Shown here: in pieces, positions 52,489 through 60,848 of the stretch
Position numbering within the stretch: position 1 is the stretch's first letter
Layout: the number at the start of each line of letters is the position of its first letter
NCBI RefSeq assembly: GCF_026343335.1
Contig: NZ_JAPELX010000001.1
Location: 3,782,001 to 3,846,000 of the forward strand
DNA length: 64,000 bases
From: Streptomyces sp. NBC_00078
GTDB taxonomy: Bacteria > Actinomycetota > Actinomycetes > Streptomycetales > Streptomycetaceae
Direction: 5' to 3'
The notes under the pieces: generated by a model
Database searches by the model: none
What the model saw: only the letters and a program-made list of their open reading frames with translations
Told to the model about the DNA's origin: nothing
Program-made: the position numbers and the translations under genes

Positions 52489-55400
52489 ATGTGCATGGCC
52501 ACCTGGCCTGACACCGCGTCGGAGCCGACGTTCGGCAGGGTCAGGTAGGCCACGGTCTTGCCTGCCTGGAGCGGCACGGTGGCGCCGTACACGTTGACCT
52601 TCTGCTGGACCTTTCCGCTGCCGCTGTTGATGTAGTCGGTCGTGGCGACGATGTCGGTGCCGTCGGCGGGGCTGGTGCTCCACCAGTCGGCGAAGGACAG
52701 GGTGTAGCGCTGGCTGGTGCCGTCGGTGTAGGTGATCAGGCCGGTGCCCGAGGTGTTGCCGTAGTCGGCGGTGCCGAGGAAGCCGAGCTTGGTGCCGGTT
52801 CCGGTGAACGGCACGGTCTGGCCGCCGGCCACGATGTTGTCGGGCTTGCCGGTTCCGGTGACAGGCCAGGTGAAGGTCAGTCCGCCGTGGGTGACGGTGC
52901 CGCCGGAGGTGATCCCCCGGGCGGCGAGGGCCTGCTGGGACAGGCTCTGACCGCCGCCGTCGAGATTGCCGGCACCGGGAGTGGCGTCGTCGCTGATACC
53001 GGTGTTCTTGGTGATGTCGCTGAGGGACGCGTAGGGGACGAACAGCTGGCCCGCCGCGTCGTCGCTGGCCCGGGCGCCCTGGTAGCGGGCCGAGGCGGCG
53101 AGGGCGTAGGTGCCGGGCCTGACCCCGGCGGGCGGCGTGACCGTCCAGGTGGTCCTGACCGAGGCGCCGGCCGGGATGCTGGGGAAGGTGGCCGGTGAGG
53201 TCGGGGTGGCCCGCCAGCCGTCGGGCACGTCCAGAGTGACCGAGGCGTTCGGCAGGGCGGTCGGGCCGGTGTTGCTGTAGGTGGTGGTCGCGGTGACGGG
53301 GGAACCGGGCTTGACGATCGGGTCCGCGGCGAGGGCCAGGGTGTGGTGGACGCGGATCACCGCGGAGCCGGTGACGCCGTGCACGGTCGCGCGGATGGTG
53401 GCCACGCCGTTGCCCACCGCGGTGACCAGCCCCTTGCGGCTGACGGAGGCGACGGAGGGATCACTGCTCGTGTAGCGGACCTTGGCCCTGGACAGGTCCA
53501 GGAAGGAGCCGTCGTCGTTGACGGCCTCCACGACGTGGTCGGCGGTGACGTTGAGATTGCGGCCGGGCTGGGCCGTGCGGTCGGTGTCGTCCTTGATCCA
53601 CTGGTTGCGGGCGGTGAGGTCGATGGTGTCGCCCGCCCTGTAGACCACGGCCTCCGGCTGTACGGTCACGTACTTCACGTGCGGGGTGAGGCTGCCGTGC
53701 ACGGTGACCCTGGCGGCCCCGGCGGTGGTGGCGGCGTCCGGCCCCACCTCGAACCGGTACGTGCCGTCGTGGACGACCTGCCTGGCCTTCCGGCCGTCGT
53801 GGAAGGCGAGGTCGGGCACCCGGACGCGCAGGGTGATGTGCTGGGTGGCGCCGGGCTGGAGGACCCGGGTCTTTTGGAAGCCGACGAGCCGCTTCTTCGG
53901 CAGTTCGCGGTCCTTGACCGTGAAGCCGGTGCCCGCGTAGAGCTGGGCGACGGTGGTTCCGGGCACGGTGCCGGTGTTGGTGACGTCGAAGCGGACGGTC
54001 ACCGTCCCGTCGGCGTTCACGGAGGAGCGGTCGGCGCGGACGTGGGAGTAGGCGAAGGTGCTGTAGCTCAGGCCGTAGCCGAAGGGGTAGGTCGGCGCGC
54101 CCGTGAAGTACTGGTAGGTGCGGCCCAGACCGCCGGTCCCGCCGGGCGCGAGGTCGTAGTCGGAGAGGGCGGGCAGCTGCGAGTCGTCCTTGTACCAGGT
54201 GAAGTTGAGGTGCCCGCCCGGGTTCTGCTTGCCGAACAGGACGTCGGCGAGGGCGTCACCCTGGCTTTCGCCGTTGTAGCCGGCGAAGACGATCGAGGCC
54301 ACCTTGGCGCGGTAGGGCTCGATGCCGACGGGCCCGTCGGACTGGATGTCCAGCACGGTCCTCGGGTTGCCCAGGGCGGTGACCTGGTCGATGAGGCTGC
54401 CGTAGTTGCCGGGCAGGGCCAGCCCGGCGCGGTCCTTGCCCTCGCCCGCGGTGGCATCGTCGGTGCCGACCGCGACGACCACCAGGTCGGCGCTCTTGAT
54501 GGCGGCCCGGGTCTCGGCGCTCAGCGTCGCCGCGCCGGTCGCGGTGCTGGAGGTGCCGGCCGCGTCGTGGACGACCTGCGCGTCGGGGTTGGCCGCCTTG
54601 ACCTGGGCCGTGATGCCCTGGACCGCGTTCACCTTCTTGGTGGGATCGCCCGAGTAGCCGCCGAGGGTGACCTTCCCGGCCTGGTCGCCGACGATGACGA
54701 CCTTCTTCAGCGTGGCCGGGTCGGCCGGCAGCAGCGGCCTGCCGGCACCGGCGGCCTTGTCGTTCTGCAGGAGGACGAGCGCGTTGTCGGCGACGGTCCG
54801 CGCCAGGGCCTGGTGGGCCGGTGACTCGATGACGGCCTTGGTGATCTTCGTGTATTCCTGCTGGTTCACGGGGTCGAACTCACCGGTCCGCATCCGGACG
54901 GTGAACAGGTGCACCAGCGCGTTGTCGATGACGCCTTCACTGAGGACGCCGGCCTCGATCGCCTGCTCAAGATTGGGTGAGGTGGCCTCCGCACCCGTGC
55001 AGTTGACGTGCGTGCCCGCGCGCAGTGCGTAGGCCTGGCCGCCCGCTGCTCCGGCCACCTTCCGGCCCGTGGCGGTGCTGGTCCACGTCGCGCTCGCGCC
55101 CTTGTGGTCGGTGGTCCAGCCGGGCGGCGCCCAGTCGTGGCCGGCGGGGAAGGACTGGTACGTGGTGCCGACCGCGCCGCAGTCGGAGGTGATGTACCCG
55201 CCGAAGCCGTACGTGCGCTGCGCGATCTGGTTGGTGGTGTAGGTGTTGGCCGACGACGGTGTGCCGTTGATCGCGTTGTACGACGTCATCAGGCCCGCGA
55301 CATGCGACTTCTCGATGAGGCTCTTGAACTGGGCGGTGTAGTAGTCGAACAGGTCGTCGTCCGAGACGTTCGAACTGATGCCGGTGCGGTCCTGCTCGAC

Positions 55401-56132
55401 GTTGTTGAGCGCGTAGTGCTTCGCCGTCGCGGCCACCTTCAGGTACTTGCTCCGCGGAGTGCCGTCGGGATGCTGGCCCTGGTAGCCGTTGACGAACGCG
55501 CCCGCCATCTGCCCGGTGAAGTACGGGTCCTCGCCGAACGCCTCATCGGTGCGGCCCCACCGCGGGTCACGGTCGAGATTGACCGTCGGCGCCCAGTAGG
55601 TGAGCATCCCGTAGTTGTCCCGCGAGGGCCCGAGGTTGTTCTGCCCGGTTCCCCACAGCGACTTGTCCAGCAGGCCTCGGGCCTCGTCGGAGATCGCCGT
55701 CGTCTCCTTGTACATCAGGTCCTTGTCCCAGGACATGGACGCGGCGAGGTTGGTGGGGAAGCTGGTGGCGTGCACACCTCCGGTCACGGAGCCCGGGTTG
55801 GTGTTGGCGAACAGCGTGTTGATGCCGTGCTGCCCCTCGCTCCAGTACGTGTACTGCTGTACGCCCAGCCGCGGGACGGCCGGCGCGCTGTTGGTGCGCA
55901 GTTGCAGGACCTTCTCGTCCAGGGACATCCGTGAGACGAGGTCCGCGGCCCGCTCCGGGAAGGAGTAGGAGGTGTCGAGGTAGATGGGCGGCGACGCCCG
56001 GACCGCGGACTGCGGACCGGCATGAGCCGTGGCGCCGACCGTAGCGAGCAGGCCGAAAGAGCAGACGGCTACGGCCGCACGTAATAAAGGTGTGGATAAG
56101 GGTGTGGATAAGGGTGTGGTGGTTCTGGGCAT
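52467..56132 (-). CDS. Large secreted glycoside hydrolase family 3 enzyme
   Basis: A 1221-aa secreted protein: signal peptide (1-38), GH3 TIM-barrel domain (about 50-440; nucleophile D317 in GYITSDCGAV, RWGRTDEAFGEDP and KHYALNNVEQDR at the sugar site), GH3 C-terminal domain (about 450-680), a fibronectin III-like domain (about 700-800), a BIG2-type Ig domain (865-935), a NEW3-type domain (945-1035) and a final beta-sandwich. GH3 proteins of this shape are beta-xylosidases or beta-glucosidases. AAGGAGG precedes the ATG. Leu codons 8, 12, 16 and 17 are all TTA, so translation should need the bldA tRNA. Confidence 0.92.
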   Translation of the reverse strand: MPRTTTPLSTPLSTPLLRAAVAVCSFGLLATVGATAHAGPQSAVRASPPIYLDTSYSFPERAADLVSRMSLDEKVLQLRTNSAPAVPRLGVQQYTYWSEGQHGINTLFANTNPGSVTGGVHATSFPTNLAASMSWDKDLMYKETTAISDEARGLLDKSLWGTGQNNLGPSRDNYGMLTYWAPTVNLDRDPRWGRTDEAFGEDPYFTGQMAGAFVNGYQGQHPDGTPRSKYLKVAATAKHYALNNVEQDRTGISSNVSDDDLFDYYTAQFKSLIEKSHVAGLMTSYNAINGTPSSANTYTTNQIAQRTYGFGGYITSDCGAVGTTYQSFPAGHDWAPPGWTTDHKGASATWTSTATGRKVAGAAGGQAYALRAGTHVNCTGAEATSPNLEQAIEAGVLSEGVIDNALVHLFTVRMRTGEFDPVNQQEYTKITKAVIESPAHQALARTVADNALVLLQNDKAAGAGRPLLPADPATLKKVVIVGDQAGKVTLGGYSGDPTKKVNAVQGITAQVKAANPDAQVVHDAAGTSSTATGAATLSAETRAAIKSADLVVVAVGTDDATAGEGKDRAGLALPGNYGSLIDQVTALGNPRTVLDIQSDGPVGIEPYRAKVASIVFAGYNGESQGDALADVLFGKQNPGGHLNFTWYKDDSQLPALSDYDLAPGGTGGLGRTYQYFTGAPTYPFGYGLSYSTFAYSHVRADRSSVNADGTVTVRFDVTNTGTVPGTTVAQLYAGTGFTVKDRELPKKRLVGFQKTRVLQPGATQHITLRVRVPDLAFHDGRKARQVVHDGTYRFEVGPDAATTAGAARVTVHGSLTPHVKYVTVQPEAVVYRAGDTIDLTARNQWIKDDTDRTAQPGRNLNVTADHVVEAVNDDGSFLDLSRAKVRYTSSDPSVASVSRKGLVTAVGNGVATIRATVHGVTGSAVIRVHHTLALAADPIVKPGSPVTATTTYSNTGPTALPNASVTLDVPDGWRATPTSPATFPSIPAGASVRTTWTVTPPAGVRPGTYALAASARYQGARASDDAAGQLFVPYASLSDITKNTGISDDATPGAGNLDGGGQSLSQQALAARGITSGGTVTHGGLTFTWPVTGTGKPDNIVAGGQTVPFTGTGTKLGFLGTADYGNTSGTGLITYTDGTSQRYTLSFADWWSTSPADGTDIVATTDYINSGSGKVQQKVNVYGATVPLQAGKTVAYLTLPNVGSDAVSGQVAMHIFATAIG

Positions 56133-56758
56133 CGCGTGCCTCCTTGCGCATCGTTGGGGAAAGGGGCAGCCGCACGGGGTGTCCAGGGGGCCTACGCCGC
56201 GCGGCTGCGATCGGCATCGCCCGGTTCACCGCCCGGCTCAGCGACAACCGGCCGCGGTGATGTCGGCCTGTACCGCGTTGCCGGTGACGTCAGACGGGTA
56301 GCCCGGCGACAACGGCGTGGCGGGATGCACGCCGGATCCGGCGCAGCCGCTCGCTGTACGACGCGAACGGCGCCCTCTTGGTCGAGTGGGCCGCGAGGCA
56401 CGGCGGGCCGCAGGCGCGGACGGCGTAGAACAACGACGCTGTGGCGGCGGGTGCGTCAGAACCGGCTCCGTGGACGGCGGCGCGGGGCCACCGCGGAACC
56501 GCCGGCCGCTGCCAGGTCTCCGAACACGGCCATCAGCCGGCGCCGGGTCGAGCATCAGCTCCGCCGTCGACCTTGTCGCAACCCACTTCGGAGCCACTTC
56601 GGAGAAGGAGATGGGCATATCTCACTCCTTGGCAAAGCCATCATGGTCGACTCACCCGGACGCGAGCGGATCACGCCCCGTCCACTGATGAGTAGTACTC
56701 ATCCAAGGCAACCCCGGCACCTGTGACGGCTGGCCCCCAGACTCGCCATCCACCAAGC
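56133..56758. other. Non-coding or decayed region upstream of the GH3 gene
   Basis: The first 120 bp should hold the GH3 promoter. Beyond it no intact gene is visible. A + strand stretch ending at the TAG near 56428 reads SLYDANGALLVEWAARHGG and resembles the end of a real protein, but no family was recognised. Confidence 0.4.
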
Positions 56759-56806
56759 CAGCAAGCAGGCAAGCAGGCAAGCAGGCAGGCAGGCAGGCAG
56801 GCAGGC
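56759..56806. repeat. Tetranucleotide microsatellite (GCAG/GCAA)
   Basis: About twelve 4-bp units of GCAG with some GCAA, uninterrupted over 48 bp and outside any gene. Confidence 0.95.
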
Positions 56807-57257
56807 CAATCAGCTACTGGCGGTCAGGCTTTCACTGGCTACTGGGTCGCTCTGGGGGGCGGCGCGGGCCATTGCTGGCTGCACGGAGGCACTCCTGAAA
56901 GGGGGGAATGCGATCGCCGACTGTTCGAGTAAGCGCTCACATCCACGGCGGGGGGCAGGAAGAGTGCATGACATGAGGTCGACACATTGGCCGACGCCCA
57001 GTCGACATGAGCCTGTCACATACGTCGGCGCATCCTCAAGAGGTGTGCATGGACCAGGGTTGAGGTGGCTCGGCGGCCATGACGCGGTACGCGACCGCGT
57101 CGGCGGCTCCTGCACCGAAGGGCAGGCGGCGGCCGGTGGCGGCGTGGGCGACGAGAATGCCCCGGGCAAGGGATAAGGATCGCTGGGACCTGCACAGGTG
57201 GTCAGGGCGGGGCGGGGCGGGGTCGGGCGAGGCCGGTCAGGGTCGGGCGAGGCCGGT
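56807..57257. other. Relic-rich intergenic region
   Basis: No intact gene. On the minus strand about 57050-57180 reads ARGILVAHAATGRRLPFGAG and onward, protein-like but without recognised family. At 57200-57260 a 20-bp GGTCGGGCGAGGCC-containing unit is duplicated in tandem. Confidence 0.4.
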
Positions 57258-57396
57258 CAGGGCCGGGAGTAGTGCGCGGCGATCTCGCCGCTGGTCGTCA
57301 GCCAGACGCCAGGGTGGTTGGCCATGTACTCCAGGGTGGTTGGCCACGTACTCCAGGGCCTGGGAAGCAGCCGTTGCCTGCTCCAGACACTTGTGA
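57258..57396 (-). pseudogene. Polysaccharide deacetylase, C-terminal remnant
   Basis: The reading frame ending at 57258 encodes HPGVWLTTSGEIAAHYSRP, the characteristic C-terminus of actinobacterial polysaccharide deacetylases. Upstream it continues as LEQATAASQALEY, but a perfect-but-one 22-bp tandem duplication (57309-57330 and 57331-57352) throws it out of frame. The catalytic domain is absent. The gene is dead. Confidence 0.65.
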
Positions 57397-57988
57397 CAAC
57401 TTGACGCCTCCCTGTGGAACGGACGCCTCATCTCCTACGGCATCGAAGCCCAGCAACTTCCGCCCCCCGGCTTCGCCCTCGCCCGGAACTCGACCATCCG
57501 CGCACTGCACGAGGCGGCAGCCCCCGTCTTCAGCCACACGACCTGACCGCCTCCTGCCAGCCCCCACTCCGAGACACCAGCGCCCGTCCGAGCCCCAATC
57601 CGGTACGCTGTGGATCGAGCGCCCCGGCGGGCGCTGCGGCGTGTCACGCGGGCTCCACCCACCACCTCACCGCAGTTGCTGCCTCAGGTCGCTCAGGGCT
57701 TGACCGAGAGACCTGGCCACGAACTCGTGTTCCGAGTTCCGCGCAAGGTTTCACACAAGCCCCGCCTTCGTGGGGCTTGTAGAAAACTCCGTCGCCGCAG
57801 GTCAGCGGCTGGCCAGGAGATCGCTCCGGAACGCACAGCCGTGGATTCGGAAACGCTCAGCCGATCGCTGCAGGTCAGGGCGCGTTCTCGGATCATGCCG
57901 GTCGGTCTTCCGGAAGTGACGCGTAGCGACGTGAGGCCGAGCAGGTTCTTGTCGGCTTGAAGACTTCCACACACAACGCCTCGCTTAG
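57397..57988. other. Non-coding or decayed region
   Basis: No intact gene. A short + strand frame ending at 57546 (ISYGIEAQQLPPPGFALARN and onward) looks protein-like but is unrecognised. A hairpin follows at 57755-57780. Confidence 0.4.
57755..57780. terminator. Orphan terminator-like hairpin
   Basis: Perfect 9-bp stem ACAAGCCCC / GGGGCTTGT with an 8-nt loop, not adjacent to any intact gene; probably left over from a lost one. Confidence 0.55.
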
Positions 57989-58318
57989 ATGACGCTGAAC
58001 GATGGTGTCGTACGAGGGTCCAAACAGGGAGTCAGGCCACGATCCCTGTGGCTCTACCCCGGCACCGGACATGGCACCTTCGGTACCCGCAGGCTCATCG
58101 GCGGCGGATGGGGTCAGATATCGGCCCTTCTCAGCGTCGGCGACGTCAACGGCGACGGCCACCTTGACCCGGTCGCAGCCACCCAGGACGGCTACAACAA
58201 CCCCAACGCAACTGCGACGGCTAATCAGATGCGGCTCTACGCAGGCAATGGCAGAGGCTCCCTCGCCCGGTATGAGCTGATGAACCAGAACTGGTACGAC
58301 CCGCACGGCGGCTTCTGA
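57989..58318 (+). pseudogene. FG-GAP/VCBS-repeat protein fragment
   Basis: A 109-codon frame carrying one FG-GAP/VCBS repeat and part of a second: LWLYPGTGHGTFGTRRLIGG, then SVGDVNGDGHLDPVAA with the calcium-binding DxNxDG loop, then MRLYAGNGRGSLARYELM. Complete proteins have several repeats after a signal peptide or enzyme domain. There is no signal peptide and no clear ribosome-binding site, so this is most likely the 3' remnant of a secreted repeat protein. Confidence 0.5.
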
Positions 58319-58499
58319 CCGCATTCCCCTTCAGAGCCGGCCGGCAATTCCACCAGGGCGTCGGTGATCTCCGCCTGCGGCGAGCACGGCCATGCCGCGA
58401 CGGAACAACGGCGGGAGGCAGGCACGGGATGTTTTCCTCTCGTTGGCGCGGCGGTCACGGTCTCTCAGGTCGCGGCCGGGAAGTCGGCAAAGGTCGGGA
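58319..58499. other. Spacer downstream of cysN
   Basis: No gene recognised. No hairpin of note was seen. Confidence 0.4.
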
Positions 58500-59362
58500 T
58501 CAGAAGTCCCAGCCGTCGTCTTCGGACTCGTCCTTGACCGGCTCGAGGGTGTCGAACGACTCGTCGACCATGCCCGCGGTCAGCGTGGTGCCGTCGCTCG
58601 GATCGATCAGGATGAAGGAGCCCGTGCGACGCGATTCGGCGTAGGAGTCGACCGGCAGCGGCTCGGCGGTACGGATCTTCACGCGGCCGATGTCGTTGGC
58701 GAGAAGCTGTCCCGGGTTCGGGTGCAGGGACAGGTCGTCGAGCGTGAGCCGGGACGGGACGTTTTTCACGATTGCCTTAACCGTTCGGGTGCCGTGCTTG
58801 AGCAGCACGCGGTGGCCGACGGTCAGCGGAGCGTCGGCCACGTGGCAGACGGTCGCCCCCACGTCCTGGGTGGTGGCCGGTGCGTCCTTCCTCGGCACGA
58901 TCAGGTCGCCGCGCGAGACGTCGATGTCGTCCTGGAGCAGGACCGTCACCGACTGCGTCGTCCACGCCACGTCCACCGGCTCGCCCAGCAGGTCGATGCC
59001 GGAGATCCTCGACGTCCGACCGGACGGCAGGACCGTGACCTCCTCGCCGACGCGGAAGGTGCCCGCCGCGATCTGGCCCGCGTAACCCCGGTAGTCCGGG
59101 TGCTCGGCGGTCTGCGGCCGGATCACGTACTGCACGGGCAGCCGGGCGTGGCAGTGGCTCAGGTCGTGGGTGACCGGGACCGTCTCCAGGTGCTCCAGGA
59201 AGGTCGGGCCGCCGTACCAGTCCATGTTCGCGGAGGGGTCCACCACGTTGTCGCCGGCCAGCGCGGAGATCGGGATCGCGGTGATCTCTCGTCGACGGAG
59301 CCCGCGGTGGCGAACCGCAGCAGCGTGGTGGCCGAGAGCACCTCGGTCGTGGTCGTGCTCAT
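58500..59362 (-). pseudogene. cysN: Sulfate adenylyltransferase large subunit, internally deleted
   Basis: The N-terminus is normal (LSATTLLRFATAGSVDE) up to the residues just before the P-loop. At about 59288-59291 it jumps into a different frame at EITAIPISALAGDNVVDPSA, which then continues to the proper C-terminus. The P-loop and the DxxG and NKxD GTPase motifs are all missing; about 160-190 residues are lost relative to the usual 440-480. The two pieces are also out of frame. An ORF from GTG 59246 could still express domains II-III alone. It starts 2 bp after cysD. Confidence 0.88.
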
Positions 59363-59364
59363 GG

Positions 59365-60297
59365 CTAGAAGTACCCCTCGCGCTTGCGGTCTTCCATCGC
59401 TGCCTCGGACAGCTTGTCGTCAGCTCGGGTCGCGCCCCGCTCGGTGAGCCGGGATGCGGCGATCTCGGCGATCACGGCTTCCAGCGTGGTGGCGTCGGAG
59501 TCGACGGCGCCGGTGCAGGACATGTCACCGACGGTGCGGTAGCGCACCTGGCGCTTCTCCACACTCTCGCCGTCCTTCGGGCCGCCCCACTCGCCGGCCG
59601 TCAGCCACATCCCGCTCCGCTGGAACACCTCTCGCTCGTGCGCGAAATAGATCTGCGGCAGCTCGATGCCCTCGCGGGCGATGTACTGCCACACGTCCAG
59701 CTCGGTCCAGTTGGACAGCGGGAACACGCGGACGTGCTCGCCGGGGGCGTGTCGGCCGTTGTACAGGTTCCACAGCTCGGGGCGCTGGCGGCGCGGGTCC
59801 CACTGGGAGAACTCGTCGCGCAGGGAGAACACCCGCTCCTTCGCGCGGGCTTTCTCCTCGTCTCTGCGTCCGCCGCCGAAGACCGCGTCGAACTTCTCCG
59901 CCTGGATCTTCTCCGTCAGCGGCAGCGTTTGCAGCGGATTACGGGTGCCGTCGGCACGCTCCTTGAGCACACCCCGGTCGATGTAGTCCTGGACGAAGGC
60001 CACATGCAGGCGCAGCCCATGTGCGGCGACCACGCGGTCCCGGTACTCAAGGACTTCGGGGAAGTTGTGTCCCGTGTCCACATGCAGCAGCGAGAAGGGC
60101 ACCGCCGCGGGGGCAAACGCCTTCAGCGCCAGGTGCAGCATGACGATCGAGTCCTTGCCGCCGGAGAAGAGAATCACCGGGTTCTCGAACTCGCCCGCCA
60201 CCTCCCGGAAGATGTGCACACCCTCGGACTCCAGCGCGTCCAGGTGAACCGCTGACATCTTCACGGGCACGCATACGGTCACTCGATCAGCCGCCAT
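59365..60297 (-). CDS. cysD: Sulfate adenylyltransferase small subunit
   Basis: A full-length 310-aa CysD: the ATP PP-loop LFSGGKDSIVMLHLALKAF, HVDTGHNFPEVLEYRD, FGGGRRDEEKARAKERVFS, and the C-terminal RKREGYF all present. With CysN it forms APS from sulfate and ATP; the GTPase partner encoded next door is broken, so activity requires another CysN. Its ATG overlaps the original end of cysC by 19 bp. Confidence 0.95.
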   Translation of the reverse strand: MAADRVTVCVPVKMSAVHLDALESEGVHIFREVAGEFENPVILFSGGKDSIVMLHLALKAFAPAAVPFSLLHVDTGHNFPEVLEYRDRVVAAHGLRLHVAFVQDYIDRGVLKERADGTRNPLQTLPLTEKIQAEKFDAVFGGGRRDEEKARAKERVFSLRDEFSQWDPRRQRPELWNLYNGRHAPGEHVRVFPLSNWTELDVWQYIAREGIELPQIYFAHEREVFQRSGMWLTAGEWGGPKDGESVEKRQVRYRTVGDMSCTGAVDSDATTLEAVIAEIAASRLTERGATRADDKLSEAAMEDRKREGYF

Positions 60298-60848
60298 CGT
60301 TTGAGCAGGTCAGTCAACAATGCCGTCGAATCGCCGACTGACTGGCCGTGGCCCGGAATGACCAGGTCCGGCGATTTCGGTGCCTCGTATGGGTCGTCGA
60401 CGCCGGTCAACCCGGTCAACTCGCCGGTGGCTTGCTTGGCCTAGAGCCCTTTCACGTCGCGCACGCTGCACACCTCGACCGGGGTCGCCACGTGCACTTC
60501 AAGGAAGGGTGTGCCGCTTTGGTGGTGCCGCTCCCGTATGCTCTGCCGGCTGTCCTGGAAAGGCGCGATGACCGGCATGAGTACCAGTACGCCGTTGCGA
60601 GCGAGCACTTCGGCCACTAGGCCGATGCGCCGAACGTGTGCGTCCCGGTCTCCACGCCCGAAGCCCACCCCTTCGGAGAGGGTCGCACGCATGACGTCTC
60701 CGTCCAGCACTTCCACGCGTCGGCCGAGGCTGTGCAATTGGAGTACCAGTTGGTTTGCGATGGTCGTTTTGCCTGCGCTTGGGAGTCCGGTGAGCAGGAC
60801 CGTCGCTCCCGGCCAGCACGTACAGAATTTGGACGTCATTCCGTTCAT
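60279..60848 (-). pseudogene. cysC: Adenylylsulfate kinase interrupted by an amber codon
   Basis: The 189-codon frame encodes a typical APS kinase: P-loop GLPSAGKTT, VLDGDVMR, RIGLVAEVLARNGV, VHVATPVEVCSVRDVKGL. There a TAG (60441-60443) replaces the expected Tyr of the GLYAKQ motif. After it the same frame continues perfectly as AKQATGELTGLTGVDDPYEA to a TGA at 60279-60281. The truncated 135-aa product lacks the lid and PAPS-binding end. The start ATG overlaps the protease stop as ATGA. Confidence 0.88.

Noticed and set aside
56810..57169. 119-codon minus-strand frame in the relic zone
   Set aside because: Pro/Ser-rich, no start signal; another frame of the same strand looks more protein-like.
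60441..60443. cysC amber codon as pyrrolysine or programmed readthrough
   Set aside because: No pyl genes or recoding signal visible; with cysN also broken, simple gene decay is more likely.
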